A DNA stretch of 64,000 nucleotides from Devosia sp. YIM 151766. Lineage in GTDB: Bacteria > Pseudomonadota > Alphaproteobacteria > Rhizobiales > Devosiaceae. This document shows positions 1-9,990 of this stretch, piece by piece. Position numbers and translations under genes: made by a program. Where the stretch lies: the NCBI RefSeq assembly GCF_030285925.1, contig NZ_CP127251.1, forward strand, positions 3,209,001 through 3,273,000, written 5' to 3'. The first letter of the stretch is position 1. Each line of letters starts with the position of its first letter. The notes under the pieces were generated by a model that saw only the letters and a list, made by a program, of their open reading frames with translations, did not search any database and had not been told where the DNA came from.

Positions 1-1
1 C

Positions 2-865
2 GAATTCGCCAGGGTTCGCGCCCTGATCAACGACAAGGGCGATCAGGTCAAGGAAGCCGGCCCTTCCGTGCCGGTGGAGGTGCTCGGCTTCAATGGTGTG
101 CCGAGCGCGGGCGACCGCTTCTCGGTGGTCGAGTCCGATGCGCGGGCCCGTGAGGTCACCGAATATCGCCAGCGCGCCATCCGCGAGAAGACCGCTGGCG
201 GCGGCGCCACCAGCCTCGAGCAGATGATGAATCAGCTCAAGGCCTCAGGCATCTCCAAGTTCCCGCTGATCATCAAGGGTGACGTGCAGGGTTCGGTGGA
301 AGCGATCGTGGCTTCGCTCAACAAGCTCTCGACCGATGAAGTCTCGGCCCAGATCCTGTTCTCAGGCGTCGGCGGCATCACTGAATCCGATGTGACCCTG
401 GCCTCGGCCAGCGACGCCATCATCATCGGCTTCAATGTCCGCGCCAACAAGCAGGCGGCCGAACTGGCCAATCGCGACGGCATCGAAATCCGCTATTACA
501 ACATCATTTACGACCTCATCGAGGACGTGAAGGGTGCGATGAGCGGCCTGCTGGCGCCCGAACGCCGCGAAACCTTTATCGGTTACGCCGAAATCCTCGA
601 AGTCTTCCAGATCACCAAGGTCGGCAGGGTCGCCGGCTGCCGGGTCACCGAAGGCATTGTCGAACGCGGCGCCGGGGTGCGCTTGCTGCGCGACAACGTT
701 GTCATCCACGAAGGCAAGCTCAAGACGCTCAAGCGCTTCAAGGACGAGGTCAAGGACGTTCAGATGGGCCAGGAATGCGGCATGGCCTTCGAGAATTACG
801 AAGACATCCGCGCCGGCGACGTCATCGAATGCTTCCGCGTCGAGACGGTGCAGCGGACGCTGTAA
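2..865 (+). CDS. infB: Translation initiation factor IF-2, C-terminal part (5' end outside window)
   Basis: The frame is open from base 2, so the gene begins before the window; an internal Met at 68 is not the start. The visible 287 residues are the C-terminal half of IF-2: the spacer after the GTPase domain, then domain IV, which binds fMet-tRNA, ending in a typical C-terminus ([15 protein letters not shown]). IF-2 is the GTPase that places initiator tRNA on the 30S subunit. A hairpin terminator follows at 890. The usual downstream partners rbfA and truB are absent here; the next genes lie on the other strand. Confidence 0.97.
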   Translation, partial: EFARVRALINDKGDQVKEAGPSVPVEVLGFNGVPSAGDRFSVVESDARAREVTEYRQRAIREKTAGGGATSLEQMMNQLKASGISKFPLIIKGDVQGSVEAIVASLNKLSTDEVSAQILFSGVGGITESDVTLASASDAIIIGFNVRANKQAAELANRDGIEIRYYNIIYDLIEDVKGAMSGLLAPERRETFIGYAEILEVFQITKVGRVAGCRVTEGIVERGAGVRLLRDNVVIHEGKLKTLKRFKDEVKDVQMGQECGMAFENYEDIRAGDVIECFRVETVQRTL

Positions 866-889
866 GGTCTTGGCGGGACGAAATCGGCA

Positions 890-917
890 AGGGGCGCGGC
901 ATGAGCCGCGCCCCTTT
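890..917 (+). terminator. Rho-independent terminator of infB
   Basis: An 11-bp stem (AGGGGCGCGGC at 890-900 pairing with 905-915) with loop ATGA is followed by a T-rich stretch, 25 bases after the infB stop. Seen directly; function inferred. Confidence 0.75.
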
Positions 918-931
918 CTGTTTGCCGGCCT

Positions 932-970
932 CATCCTGAGCCTGTCGCATCCTGAGCCTGCCGAAGGATG
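932..970. repeat. Intergenic CTGAGCxTGxCGAAGGA-type repeat
   Basis: Two partial copies of the motif CATCCTGAGCCTG stand in tandem, the second continuing into CCGAAGGATG. A related copy lies at 24121-24144. Intergenic repeats of this style are common in alphaproteobacterial genomes; no function can be read from the sequence. Confidence 0.5.
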
Positions 971-1009
971 AAGCGCCGGGAAACCGTCGCCGGCCCTGCC
1001 AGGTCAATG

Positions 1010-1042
1010 AAAAGGCCCGCTCCTTGCGGAACGGGCCTTTTT
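1010..1042. terminator. Bidirectional terminator between infB and the L,D-transpeptidase gene
   Basis: A 10-bp stem (AAAAGGCCCG at 1010-1019 with CGGGCCTTTT at 1032-1041) has A-run and T-run arms, so it can end transcription from either side. It lies between two converging genes. Confidence 0.75.
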
Positions 1043-1099
1043 GATGCCGGAAGCGGGTGACTACGGTATGGTCCGCCGCCGGCAATAAGAAATCGGGCC

Positions 1100-1747
1100 T
1101 TAGTTGATCACCGTGACGCGGGCGCCGATGGGCACGCGGGCATAGAGGTCGATGATGTCCTGGTTCATCAGGCGGATACAGCCCGAGGAAACATTGGTGC
1201 CGATCGTATAGGGTTCGGTGGTGCCATGGATGCGGAACAGCGTGTCGGCACCATTCTTGTAAAGATAGAGGGCGCGCGGGCCAAGCGGATTTTCCGGGCC
1301 GGGCGGCATGCCGCCGGCATAGGGGCCATAGCGGTCCGGCTCGCGGGCGATCATCGACCGGGTTGGCGTCCAGCGCGGCCAGTGCGCCTTGCGGCCGATC
1401 GTGGCGTCGCCGCGGAATACCAGGGCCTCGTCCTTGCCCACCCCGATGCCGTAGCGCAGCGCGCGGTTGTTCTCCATGACCAGGTAGAGATAATGCGCCG
1501 GCGTATCGACCACGATAGTGCCGGGACGCTCATTGGTGAAATAGGGCACTTCCTGGCGCCACCATTGCGGATCGACGTACCGCAGGTCCATGGCGGCGAC
1601 CATATAGGGCTCGCCGGGCACGGCGCCATACATGCGCAGATAATAGGGATCGATGACCGGTTCCTGCACGGCGGGCCGCCGCGTGGTGGAACAGGCCGAC
1701 AATGCGGTGGCGGAAATGCCAAGCAGGAACAGGCGGCGGGAAATCAA
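1100..1747 (-). CDS. L,D-transpeptidase (YkuD domain), lipoprotein
   Basis: The catalytic motif HGT...SSGCIRL near the C-terminus is that of YkuD-family L,D-transpeptidases, which cross-link peptidoglycan or attach proteins to it through an active-site cysteine. The N-terminus has a twin-arginine/hydrophobic stretch ending in the lipobox LSAC, so it is probably a periplasmic lipoprotein. I chose a TTG start at 1747 because GAGG stands 8 bases upstream and the signal peptide then begins correctly (MISRRLFLLG); the longer frame to 1918 adds 57 non-conserved residues and runs to the pnp terminator. About 215 residues, usual for single-domain members. Confidence 0.9.
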   Translation of the reverse strand: MISRRLFLLGISATALSACSTTRRPAVQEPVIDPYYLRMYGAVPGEPYMVAAMDLRYVDPQWWRQEVPYFTNERPGTIVVDTPAHYLYLVMENNRALRYGIGVGKDEALVFRGDATIGRKAHWPRWTPTRSMIAREPDRYGPYAGGMPPGPENPLGPRALYLYKNGADTLFRIHGTTEPYTIGTNVSSGCIRLMNQDIIDLYARVPIGARVTVIN

Positions 1748-1922
1748 TACAGGAACCTCGGGGCAGGCATTTAGGGAAGCCGGACGCAGTTTCTGCCGCG
1801 CAGCTGCTTCCTGGATACGCTTGTCATCCTTAACGTGGCGCGAATGCGGCAGTTCCTCGCCACAATTTGATCGCCGCCTGGACTGTGGTAAAATAGCGAC
1901 AGCTGCTTTGCCGGGCAAAGAA

Positions 1923-1944
1923 AAGGCCGGGCGAACCCGGCCTT
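1923..1944 (-). terminator. Terminator of pnp
   Basis: A 9-bp stem (AAGGCCGGG/CCCGGCCTT) closes a TTCG tetraloop on the minus strand and runs into TTTTCTTT. It sits 26 bases after the pnp stop. Confidence 0.85.
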
Positions 1945-1969
1945 CTCAAATCTGTCGTAGGCGGCTGCC

Positions 1970-4105
1970 TTATTCGGCGCCGTCTTCCTTGGTGATTTCC
2001 TTGCCGGTCGCTTGGTCCAGCACTTTCATCGACAGGCGAACCTTGCCCCGCTCGTCGAAGCCCAGGAGCTTGACCCAGACCTTGTCGCCCTCATTGACCA
2101 CGTCGGTGGTCTTGGCGACGCGCTGGTCGGCCAGCTGAGAAATGTGGACCAGGCCATCCTTGGCGCCGAAGAAGTTCACGAAGGCGCCGAAATCGGCGGT
2201 CTTGACCACAGTGCCCTGATAGATGGCTCCCACTTCCGGCTCGTCGGTGATCGAGCGGATCCACTTGATGGCGGCCTCGATCTGCGAACCGTCCGAGGAC
2301 GAGACCTTCACCGTGCCGTCATCCTCGATATTGACCTTGGCGCCGGTCTTTTCGACGATTTCGCGGATGATCTTGCCGCCGGTGCCGATCACTTCGCGGA
2401 TCTTGTCGGTGGGGATCTTGAGGGTCTCGATGCGGGGAGCGAACTCGCCCACTTCGCCGCGCGACGTCGACAGCGCCTTGGCCATCTCGCCCAGGATATG
2501 GATACGGCCATCCTTGGCCTGCGCCAGGGCGATCTTCATGATCTCCTCGGTGATGCCGGCGATCTTGATGTCCATCTGCAGGCTGGTAACGCCCGCTTCG
2601 GTGCCGGCCACCTTGAAGTCCATGTCGCCCAGGTGATCTTCATCGCCCAGGATGTCCGACAGAACGGCGAATTTCTCGCCTTCCAGGATCAGCCCCATGG
2701 CGATGCCGGCCACCGGCCGCTTCATCGGCACACCGGCATCCATCAGCGCCAGGCTGGTGCCGCAGACCGTCGCCATCGAGGACGAACCGTTGGATTCGGT
2801 GATCTCGGAGACGATGCGGATCGTATAGGGGAATTCCTCGATCGAGGGCCGGATCGGGTTGATGGCGCGCCAGGCGAGCTTGCCATGGCCGATCTCGCGG
2901 CGCCCGGGCGAGCCCATGCGTCCGGCTTCACCGACCGAATAGGGCGGGAAGTTGTAGTGCAGCAGGAAGTTTTCCTTGCGGGTGCCTTCGAGCGAGTCGA
3001 TGAACTGCTCGTCCTCGCCGGTGCCCAGCGTGGCGACGACCAGCGCCTGGGTCTCGCCGCGGGTGAAGATGGCCGAGCCATGGGTGCGCGGCAGCACGCC
3101 GACTTCCGAGGTGATCGGGCGCACGGTCTTCAGATCGCGGCCGTCGATACGGTTGCCGGTATCCAGGATATTCCAGCGCACGATCTTGGCCTGGAGGCTG
3201 TGCACCACCTCGCCGAGGTCTTCCTTGGAGATTTCGCCGGCTTCGATCTTGGCGGCAAAGGCTTCCTTGACCCTGGCATTGGCGGCATCGACCGCAGCGT
3301 AGCGGGCGGCCTTTTCGGTGTTCTGATAGGCGGCGCGCAGATCGGCTTCGGCAATTGCCAGCACTTCGGTTTCCAGCGCCGAGAGGTCCGGGGCGGCAAA
3401 TTCGCGCGGCTCCTTGGCGGCCAGCTCGGCCAGTTGGATGATCGCTTCGATCACCTGGGCCGATGCCTTGTGGCCGAACATCACGGCGCCCAGCATCACG
3501 TCCTCGGACAGCTCTTGCGCTTCCGATTCAACCATCAGCACCGCGTCCTGGGTGCCGGCCATGACTAGGTCGAGCTTGCTGTCGGAACGGCGGTCGACCG
3601 GCAGGTTCAAGACATATTCGCCATCGACATAGCCGACGCGGGCCGCGCCGATCGGGCCCATGAAGGGTACGCCGGAAATGGTCAGGGCCGCCGAGGCCGC
3701 GACCATGGAGAGCACGTCGGGATTATTCTCCATGTCGTGCTGGAGAACGGTGATGACCACCTGGGTCTCGTTCTTGTAGCCATCGGGAAATAGCGGGCGG
3801 ATCGGGCGGTCGATGAGGCGCGAGACCAGGGTCTCGTTCTCGCTCGGGCGGCCTTCGCGCTTGAAATAGCCGCCCGGAATCTTGCCGGCGGCGAAGTATT
3901 TTTCCTGGTAATTGACGGTCAGCGGGAAAAAGTCCTGGCCCGGCTTGGCGGTCTTGGCGCTGACCACGGTGGCCAGCACGACGGTCTCGCCCAGCGTGGC
4001 GAGCACGGCGCCGTCGGCCTGGCGGGCGATCTTGCCGGTTTCGAGGGTCAGCGGCTGGCCGCCCCAATTGAGCTCGACCTTGTGATGATCAAACTTGATC
4101 GACAT
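1970..4105 (-). CDS. pnp: Polyribonucleotide nucleotidyltransferase (PNPase)
   Basis: A 711-residue protein with two RNase PH domains, a KH domain ([20 protein letters not shown]) and a C-terminal S1 domain ([18 protein letters not shown]), the complete PNPase order and usual length. It degrades RNA phosphorolytically from the 3' end in the degradosome. The start is ATG 4105 ([16 protein letters not shown]), with GGAAAG 9 bases upstream; the frame stays open to 4267 but that part is not conserved. It follows rpsO, the usual pair. Confidence 0.98.
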   Translation of the reverse strand: MSIKFDHHKVELNWGGQPLTLETGKIARQADGAVLATLGETVVLATVVSAKTAKPGQDFFPLTVNYQEKYFAAGKIPGGYFKREGRPSENETLVSRLIDRPIRPLFPDGYKNETQVVITVLQHDMENNPDVLSMVAASAALTISGVPFMGPIGAARVGYVDGEYVLNLPVDRRSDSKLDLVMAGTQDAVLMVESEAQELSEDVMLGAVMFGHKASAQVIEAIIQLAELAAKEPREFAAPDLSALETEVLAIAEADLRAAYQNTEKAARYAAVDAANARVKEAFAAKIEAGEISKEDLGEVVHSLQAKIVRWNILDTGNRIDGRDLKTVRPITSEVGVLPRTHGSAIFTRGETQALVVATLGTGEDEQFIDSLEGTRKENFLLHYNFPPYSVGEAGRMGSPGRREIGHGKLAWRAINPIRPSIEEFPYTIRIVSEITESNGSSSMATVCGTSLALMDAGVPMKRPVAGIAMGLILEGEKFAVLSDILGDEDHLGDMDFKVAGTEAGVTSLQMDIKIAGITEEIMKIALAQAKDGRIHILGEMAKALSTSRGEVGEFAPRIETLKIPTDKIREVIGTGGKIIREIVEKTGAKVNIEDDGTVKVSSSDGSQIEAAIKWIRSITDEPEVGAIYQGTVVKTADFGAFVNFFGAKDGLVHISQLADQRVAKTTDVVNEGDKVWVKLLGFDERGKVRLSMKVLDQATGKEITKEDGAE

Positions 4106-4341
4106 GTATTTCGTCTTTCCATTCTGCCGGAGGAGCAGGAACGCGGGCAGGGCAGGGCCCCACGAACTCGTCCGGTGTGCCCGCACACGGCCTCGCACCC
4201 CATGTGCGCGCCGGCTCAAAATCAGGCACGGTTGCATCTGTGGCGGGACAGAACATGGACAAGACAATGAGCCTCTCCGCCGCGGAAGAGGCCGATAATC
4301 CTGCCATGCTCCGGCGCCGCCGGCCCATGGCTGCCCCCAAA

Positions 4342-4378
4342 AAGGGCAACCGGCGCGGAAGAGGCTCTCCCGCGCCGG
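4342..4378 (-). terminator. Hairpin terminator or attenuator between rpsO and pnp
   Basis: CCGGCGCGG/CCGCGCCGG arms (4350-4358 and 4370-4378) are followed on the minus strand by TTGCCCTTTTT. The site lies just after the rpsO stop and before pnp, where E. coli also has processing and termination signals. Confidence 0.7.
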
Positions 4379-4391
4379 AAACTTTGACGTC

Positions 4392-4661
4392 CTAACGACG
4401 CAGGCCGAGCTTTTCGATCAGCACCTTGTAGCGGTTCTCGTCCACCTTCTTGAGGTAGTCGAGCAGGCTGCGGCGGGTCGAAACCAGCTTCAGCAGACCA
4501 CGGCGGGAATGGTTGTCCTTGTTGTGGTCCTTGAAGTGCTCGGTGAGGTTGGCAATCCGTTCGGACAGGATGGCGACCTGGACTTCCGGCGAGCCGGTAT
4601 CATTGGCCTTGGTCGCATATTCCTGGATGAGTTCGGTCTTGCGTTCCGCAGTAATCGACAT
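4392..4661 (-). CDS. rpsO: 30S ribosomal protein S15
   Basis: 89 residues, the standard S15 length, with the family sequence [20 protein letters not shown], a [21 protein letters not shown] core and C-terminal KLGLRR. It binds 16S rRNA in the platform of the small subunit and often represses its own translation. ATG at 4661 is preceded by AAAGGATA-type sequence. Confidence 0.98.
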   Translation of the reverse strand: MSITAERKTELIQEYATKANDTGSPEVQVAILSERIANLTEHFKDHNKDNHSRRGLLKLVSTRRSLLDYLKKVDENRYKVLIEKLGLRR

Positions 4662-4807
4662 CGGGCATATCCTTTCGAAAACGAGGATGTTGGCCGCCCC
4701 AGCCGGGATGTCGTCCAGGTGGGGCCATGTAAGGCGGGCAGGAACGGGAAAGGCCCGGCCTGCCAGCAGGCGCTGCTATAGGGCAAACCCGCCGCGAAAG
4801 CCAGAAT

Positions 4808-6511
4808 TTATTGATTCGGGACCTGCTCGTCCGGCCGGGGAGCGGCGAAGGCCGGATCGAGCGCCGTCAGCGGCACGATAAAAACCCATTCGACGCCATC
4901 GTCGTGGACGGTGCGGTCCACTTGCGCGCCCAGCGCCCCGCCCACCATGGTGCGGAGCACGATAGTGCCGAAGCCGGAGCGGTTGCTGTCCACCAGCTTG
5001 CCGCCCAGCGTCTCGCGCCAGCGTATTTCCAACTCGTCCTGGTGGGTTGTCCAGGTCAGCGCCAGCCGGCCTTGCGGATCGGCAAAGGCGCCGAAACGGG
5101 TGGCATTGGTGGCCAGTTCATGCAGCGCCATGCCCAGAATCTGCGCGCCCTGCGGATTGATGCGCAGGTCCGGCCCCTCGATCCGGTCCCGCTCGTCGGG
5201 AGGGCGGAAAGGCGCCAGCTGCTCCGCGATCAGGTCGCGCAGCATGACGCCGGCGCGACCATGAGCCAGCAGCAGGTCGGTGGAACGCGCCAGTCCCATG
5301 ATGCGGTGCTCGAGTGCCTGGGCATAGGAGGGCACGTCGGTGGCGCCGCGTGCCGTCTGCTTGGCCATGGCCGCGATCACCGCCATCTGGTTCTTGGAGC
5401 GATGCGCCAATTCGCGCATGAGGAAGCGGATATCGCGCTCGGCGATCTGCCGCTGCTCGGAGGCTTCGGCCAGCGCCTTGGAGACTTCGGCGATTTCGAG
5501 GACCGGGTAGGAGCGCGGATAGACCGCCTCCCCGCGGCCCATGCGGGCGGCGTCCAGCTGCAATCCCTTGACCGAGCGGCCGATGCGCTGGGCGATCAGG
5601 AAGGACACCGCCGATGCCGCAAGGGCGATCATCAGTCCCCAGGCGGCCAATTGCAGCAGCGATTCCTGCAGGGGCTTCTGCACCTGGGATGCCGCGGCCC
5701 AGGCAACGATGCGCCAGCCGGTAAGATTCGAGCGCCATTCGGCCGTTACCACCGCCTCGCCGTCGAAATCCTCCTCGGTCCACTCGCCGGTGCCGGTCTG
5801 CTGCAATTGGCGCAGCGGCAGCGTTTCACCGATATCGAGGCCGGTATCCGGGGTGGCGGCCAGCACCATATTGCTTCGATCGATAAGGGCGGCATGCCAG
5901 CCGGACGGCAATTGCCGCGATTGCAGCGCCGGTACCAGATTGCGGGCGTTCTGCGTCAGGGCGATCGCCTTCACCTCGCCACTATCCTCCACCGGCAGCC
6001 AGACATTGAACACATAGCTGCGCGCGGTCTGCCCGAAAAACAGGCCCGAAATGGTAGGCGCGCCGCGCTCCAGCGCCAGGGCGACGGTTTCCGGGTCCGA
6101 GGTCAGGCTGAGCTCGCTGCCATAGGCGACCCGGGTATTGAGCAATTGCCGCATTTCCCCGTCCACCGCGAGGAGATAGGCGCCGGTGCCGGCCAGGGCC
6201 AGCACGGCCCGGTCGTTGAATTCCGACAGATCGCCATTGCGCAGGAAAGCGGAGGTGGACAGCACCCGCAATGTGGTGGCCATGCCGGCAATCTCGCGGT
6301 CCACCGAATGGCCCATGGCCTGCACCGTTGTCTGGGTCAGGCCGCGCAACACGTCCTGCTGGGCGTCGTTGGTGCGGTTGAGCAGCACCAGCGTGACCGC
6401 GAAGGCCGGGATCAGGATCGCCAGCATCAGCGCGATGAGATAGAAGGCGACCGGGCGCGAACGATCCGTCACGTGAAGCGTGTTCTCGTCTCGGACCTTC
6501 GTGTCCGCCAT
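4808..6511 (-). CDS. Membrane sensor histidine kinase of the HWE/HisKA_2 class
   Basis: Two membrane segments (about residues 20-45 and 285-307) flank a periplasmic sensor region, followed by a HAMP-like linker and a kinase domain. The phosphoacceptor box ELAHRSKNQMAVI lies near residue 370, the N box (HELATNATRFGAF) near 465 and a WRE-type motif (LEIRWRETLGG) follows, as in HWE and HisKA_2 kinases. In alphaproteobacteria such kinases commonly feed PhyR-type general stress or light/osmotic responses; the input here is unknown. No response regulator is adjacent. I start at ATG 6511 (MADTKVRDEN), behind AAGGG; an upstream ATG at 6550 would overlap the small gene before it. Confidence 0.88.
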   Translation of the reverse strand: MADTKVRDENTLHVTDRSRPVAFYLIALMLAILIPAFAVTLVLLNRTNDAQQDVLRGLTQTTVQAMGHSVDREIAGMATTLRVLSTSAFLRNGDLSEFNDRAVLALAGTGAYLLAVDGEMRQLLNTRVAYGSELSLTSDPETVALALERGAPTISGLFFGQTARSYVFNVWLPVEDSGEVKAIALTQNARNLVPALQSRQLPSGWHAALIDRSNMVLAATPDTGLDIGETLPLRQLQQTGTGEWTEEDFDGEAVVTAEWRSNLTGWRIVAWAAASQVQKPLQESLLQLAAWGLMIALAASAVSFLIAQRIGRSVKGLQLDAARMGRGEAVYPRSYPVLEIAEVSKALAEASEQRQIAERDIRFLMRELAHRSKNQMAVIAAMAKQTARGATDVPSYAQALEHRIMGLARSTDLLLAHGRAGVMLRDLIAEQLAPFRPPDERDRIEGPDLRINPQGAQILGMALHELATNATRFGAFADPQGRLALTWTTHQDELEIRWRETLGGKLVDSNRSGFGTIVLRTMVGGALGAQVDRTVHDDGVEWVFIVPLTALDPAFAAPRPDEQVPNQ

Positions 6512-6546
6512 GCCCCAATCCCTTCGCGGTACGGCCCTTTCGCCAA

Positions 6547-6744
6547 TCAATATTTGGCGCTGGCGTCGCTTGCCGGGAAACTTTCGTCTACCGCTTCGTC
6601 GATGTCATCCCATTTTTCCGGCCGCTCGGCCATTCCCTCGGGTCCGGCGGGGCGCACCTGCACCGGGGCGTCCCTCGGCCCCGGCTTTTTTCCGCCGCGC
6701 ATGGCCGCGGCGGCATCCGAGGCTTTGGTTTTATGCTCAGACAT
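6547..6744 (-). CDS. Small DESFPASD-motif protein
   Basis: A 65-residue, charged, proline- and glycine-rich protein ending in VDESFPASDASAKY. The ESFPASD motif recurs in small proteins of rhizobia and relatives, of unknown function (recollection, not searched). It sits 35 bases upstream of the kinase start on the same strand and could be co-transcribed with it. Confidence 0.7.
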   Translation of the reverse strand: MSEHKTKASDAAAAMRGGKKPGPRDAPVQVRPAGPEGMAERPEKWDDIDEAVDESFPASDASAKY

Positions 6745-6835
6745 GGTCTAGATCCTCCAGTGTCGTACAACACACAAGAAGGATCGTGGTTGCAGGGAAT
6801 AGCATCACGGCTTTGCGTCTGGTAAATAAGCCGCC

Positions 6836-8245
6836 ATGACCGAAATGGAAACTCCGCCTCTCACCCCGCCCAAGCGCGTGTTCATCAAGACCTATGGCTG
6901 TCAGATGAACGTCTATGACAGCGACCGCATGGCCGATGCCCTGGCTCCGCACGGCTATATGCCGACCCAGGATGTCGCCGAGGCCGATCTGGTCCTGCTC
7001 AATACCTGCCATATCCGCGAAAAGGCCTCGGAAAAGGTGTTTTCTGAACTGGGGCGGCTCAAGGAATTGCAGGGCGAGCGCCGCGCCCTGGGCGGCGACA
7101 TGATGATCGGGGTCGCCGGCTGCGTGGCTCAGGCGGAGGGCGAGGAAATCGCCCGCCGCGCGCCGGTGGTCGATCTGGTCTTCGGCCCGCAGGCCTATCA
7201 CCGCCTGCCCGACATGCTGGCCCGGGCCGAGGGCCAGCGGCACATGCATCCCAGCCTGAAGAAACCGGTGATCGATACCGATTTTCCCGAAGAGGACAAA
7301 TTCGCCCATCTGCCGGCGGCCAAAAAAGAGGTTATCCTGGCCCGCGGGCTCACCGCTTTCCTCACCGTCCAGGAAGGCTGCGACAAGTTCTGCTCGTTTT
7401 GCGTCGTGCCCTATACCCGCGGCGCCGAGGTCAGCCGCCCGGTCTCCCAGGTGCTGGATGAAGCGCGCCGGCTGGTCGATGCCGGGGTCAAGGAAATCAC
7501 CCTGCTCGGGCAGAACGTCAACGCCTATCACGGCCGGGATGCCGCCGGCCGCAGCGTCGGCCTGGGCGAGCTGGCCTATCTACTCGCCGAGATCGCCGGG
7601 CTGGAACGGCTGCGCTACACGACCAGCCATCCCCGCGACATGGACGAGGCCCTGATCGCCGCCCATCGCGACCTGCCTCTGCTCATGCCCTATCTGCACC
7701 TGCCGGTGCAGTCCGGTTCCGACCGCATTCTGAAAGCCATGAACCGCAAGCATACCAGCGCCGAATATCTGACGCTGATCGAGCGCATCAAGCAGGCGCG
7801 GCCCGACATGGCGCTGTCAGGCGATTTCATCGTCGGCTTTCCCGGCGAAACCGACCAGGATTTCGAGGATACGCTGACCATCATCCGCGAAACCGGCTAT
7901 GCCTCGGCCTATTCCTTCAAATATTCGACCCGCCCCGGTACGCCCGGCGCCAACCTTGCCAATCAGGTCGCCGAAGAGGTCAAGACCGAGCGGCTTCATC
8001 GATTGCAGGAACTGGTCAATGCGCAGACCACCGCTTTCCACGCTTCCTGTGTTGGCAAGACTCTGCCGGTGCTGATCGAGCGCGTCGGCCGCATGCCGGG
8101 CCAGGTCGGCGGCCGCTCGCCTTATTTGCAGGCCGTGCATCTCGATGGCCCCAATGAGCTGATCGGCGCCATCCACGAGGTCGAGATCATCGGGACGAGC
8201 ACCAATTCGCTGGTCGGACGGCTGAAACAGGCGGTGGCGGCCTGA
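6836..8245 (+). CDS. miaB: tRNA-2-methylthio-N6-dimethylallyladenosine synthase
   Basis: A 469-residue methylthiotransferase. The N-terminal UPF0004 domain begins with [14 protein letters not shown]; the radical-SAM CxxxCxxC cluster is CDKFCSFC (Cys 182, 186, 189); a C-terminal TRAM domain follows. MiaB adds the methylthio group to i6A37 of tRNAs reading UNN codons, using two iron-sulfur clusters. It heads the miaB-phoH-ybeY-corC order well known in this group. ATG 6836 is used; 6845 is an alternative. Confidence 0.97.
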   Translation: MTEMETPPLTPPKRVFIKTYGCQMNVYDSDRMADALAPHGYMPTQDVAEADLVLLNTCHIREKASEKVFSELGRLKELQGERRALGGDMMIGVAGCVAQAEGEEIARRAPVVDLVFGPQAYHRLPDMLARAEGQRHMHPSLKKPVIDTDFPEEDKFAHLPAAKKEVILARGLTAFLTVQEGCDKFCSFCVVPYTRGAEVSRPVSQVLDEARRLVDAGVKEITLLGQNVNAYHGRDAAGRSVGLGELAYLLAEIAGLERLRYTTSHPRDMDEALIAAHRDLPLLMPYLHLPVQSGSDRILKAMNRKHTSAEYLTLIERIKQARPDMALSGDFIVGFPGETDQDFEDTLTIIRETGYASAYSFKYSTRPGTPGANLANQVAEEVKTERLHRLQELVNAQTTAFHASCVGKTLPVLIERVGRMPGQVGGRSPYLQAVHLDGPNELIGAIHEVEIIGTSTNSLVGRLKQAVAA

Positions 8246-8393
8246 CGCCAATGCCGGCCGCCTGCCCATGGACCTCGTGCTTGGCGCCGGGGCGGAGTGT
8301 CACAAAATATCTACAGACAACGAACCCAAATCATCCTAGCCTCGTTTCGCATAGACAGCGCAGTCCGCGCGTCCCTTCGGGAGCCGAGAAAGT

Positions 8394-9440
8394 TTGAGCA
8401 GGCACTTGCCACCGACCGCCGATAACGCCCTCGCATCGCAACTCGAACTCGCCTTTGAAGACAATCGCCTGGCTGCCCAGCTCTATGGCGATTTCGATCA
8501 GAACCTTGCGCTTATCGAGCAGCGGCTTGCCGTCACCGCCACGCCGCGCGGCAATCACGTGCTGCTCAAGGGCGCGGCCAGCAAGGTCGATCAGGCGCGG
8601 CGGGTGCTGGAATCGCTCTATGCGGGGCTGGAAGAAGGCCGCGCCATGGACATCGCCGATGTCGATGCGGTGATCCGCATGATCGAGACCGAGGACAGCC
8701 AGCTGACCCTGCCGACGCTGGAGCGCAAGGGCAAGGTGCGCATGGCCCGGATCGCCACGCGCAAATCCACCATTGTCGCCCGCACCCCGGCCCAGGACGC
8801 CTATATGCGGGCCATGGAGCGGAGCGAGCTGGTTTTCGGCATCGGTCCGGCCGGCACCGGCAAGACCTATCTGGCGGTGGCCCATGCCGCCTCGCTCCTC
8901 GAACGCGGCGACATCAACCGCATCATCCTCAGCCGCCCGGCGGTCGAGGCCGGCGAGCGCCTGGGCTTTCTGCCCGGCGATATGAAGGAAAAGGTCGATC
9001 CCTATCTGCGCCCGCTCTATGACGCGCTTTACGACATGATGAAGCCGGAAAATGTCGAGCGCTGCATCACCTCGGGCATTATCGAGGTCGCCCCGCTCGC
9101 CTTCATGCGCGGCCGGACCCTGGCCAATGCCGTGGTCATCCTCGACGAGGCGCAGAACACCACCTCCATGCAGATGAAGATGTTCCTCACCCGCCTGGGC
9201 GAGAATTCCAAGATGATCGTCACCGGCGACCCCACCCAGGTCGATCTGCCGCGCGGCGAGAAATCGGGGCTGGTGGAAGCGGTCAATCTGCTCGATGGCG
9301 TCGAGGGTGTGCATGTCCTGCGCTTCGGCGACAAGGACGTGGTGCGCCACGCCCTTGTGGGGCGGATCGTGCGGGCCTATGAGCAGGATACGGCCCGCCG
9401 TCTCGCCCGGCAGCATGCCGCCGAAGGAAGTGCCAACTGA
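8394..9440 (+). CDS. phoH: PhoH-family ATPase
   Basis: 348 residues with an N-terminal KH-like region and a PhoH ATPase domain: Walker A GPAGTGKT near residue 155 and Walker B VVILDEAQN. PhoH/YbeZ partners with YbeY in ribosome and RNA quality control in E. coli (ybeZ-ybeY-ybeX order, as here). The start is TTG at 8394, preceded by GGGAGCCGAGAAAG; no in-frame ATG gives a full-length protein. Confidence 0.95.
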   Translation: MSRHLPPTADNALASQLELAFEDNRLAAQLYGDFDQNLALIEQRLAVTATPRGNHVLLKGAASKVDQARRVLESLYAGLEEGRAMDIADVDAVIRMIETEDSQLTLPTLERKGKVRMARIATRKSTIVARTPAQDAYMRAMERSELVFGIGPAGTGKTYLAVAHAASLLERGDINRIILSRPAVEAGERLGFLPGDMKEKVDPYLRPLYDALYDMMKPENVERCITSGIIEVAPLAFMRGRTLANAVVILDEAQNTTSMQMKMFLTRLGENSKMIVTGDPTQVDLPRGEKSGLVEAVNLLDGVEGVHVLRFGDKDVVRHALVGRIVRAYEQDTARRLARQHAAEGSAN

Positions 9441-9910
9441 CCAAGCTGCCGCTGGAAATCGCCGTCATCCGCAATGCGGCGGGCTGGCCCGATCGTTTCG
9501 ACGCTTTGGCGGAAAAGGCGGTGCTGGCGGCTTTGGCGGGCGCCAATGCCAAGGTCAGGGGCGTCGCCGAAATTTCGGTGCTGCTCACCGACGACGAGGA
9601 GCAGCGCCAGCTTAACGGGCAATGGCGCGGCAAGGATTCGGCCACCAATGTGCTGAGCTTTCCCCAGATCGAGCCCTTCGGCCCAGTCATGGGGCTGCTC
9701 GGCGACATCACGCTGGCCCACGAAACCCTCGAGCGCGAGGCCGCCGAACTTGGCAAGAGCCTCGATGATCATTTCACCCACCTCGTCGTGCATGGATTTC
9801 TCCATATTCTGGGTTATGATCATCTCGAGGAAGACCAGGCCCTTCAAATGGAGGGTCTTGAAACCCAGATATTGGCAAGGTTGGGGATAGACGATCCCTA
9901 TGCCGATTGA
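9437..9910 (+). CDS. ybeY: Endoribonuclease YbeY (rRNA maturation factor), apparent CTG start
   Basis: The C-terminal metal site HGFLHILGYDH is the YbeY signature (HGxLHLxGYDH), which binds zinc with three histidines. YbeY takes part in 16S rRNA 3' maturation. An ATG at 9506 would delete the first strand of the fold; homologous-looking sequence (TKLPLEIAVIRNAAGW) continues upstream to a CTG at 9437 that overlaps the phoH stop (CTGA) and has GGAAG six bases before it. With this start the protein is 157 residues, the usual length. The gene is certain; the CTG start is my inference. Confidence 0.93.
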   Translation: MTKLPLEIAVIRNAAGWPDRFDALAEKAVLAALAGANAKVRGVAEISVLLTDDEEQRQLNGQWRGKDSATNVLSFPQIEPFGPVMGLLGDITLAHETLEREAAELGKSLDDHFTHLVVHGFLHILGYDHLEEDQALQMEGLETQILARLGIDDPYAD

Positions 9911-9990
9911 ATTCCGCCGGGAACTCCCATCATGGCGGAGCATTTTCGTCCCATTGGACAACAGAGCCGCGCGTTTGCGGCGCGAGATGA

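Noticed and set aside
2012..3568. 518-codon open frame opposite pnp
   Set aside because: Antisense shadow of a GC-rich conserved gene; repetitive Gly/Asp/His/Leu composition and no domain.
4811..6751. 646-codon open frame opposite the HWE kinase
   Set aside because: Antisense shadow; rich in Gln, His, Arg and Gly as expected from reverse reading of GC-rich codons.
8331..9416. 361-codon open frame opposite phoH
   Set aside because: Shadow of phoH, which has clear ATPase motifs.
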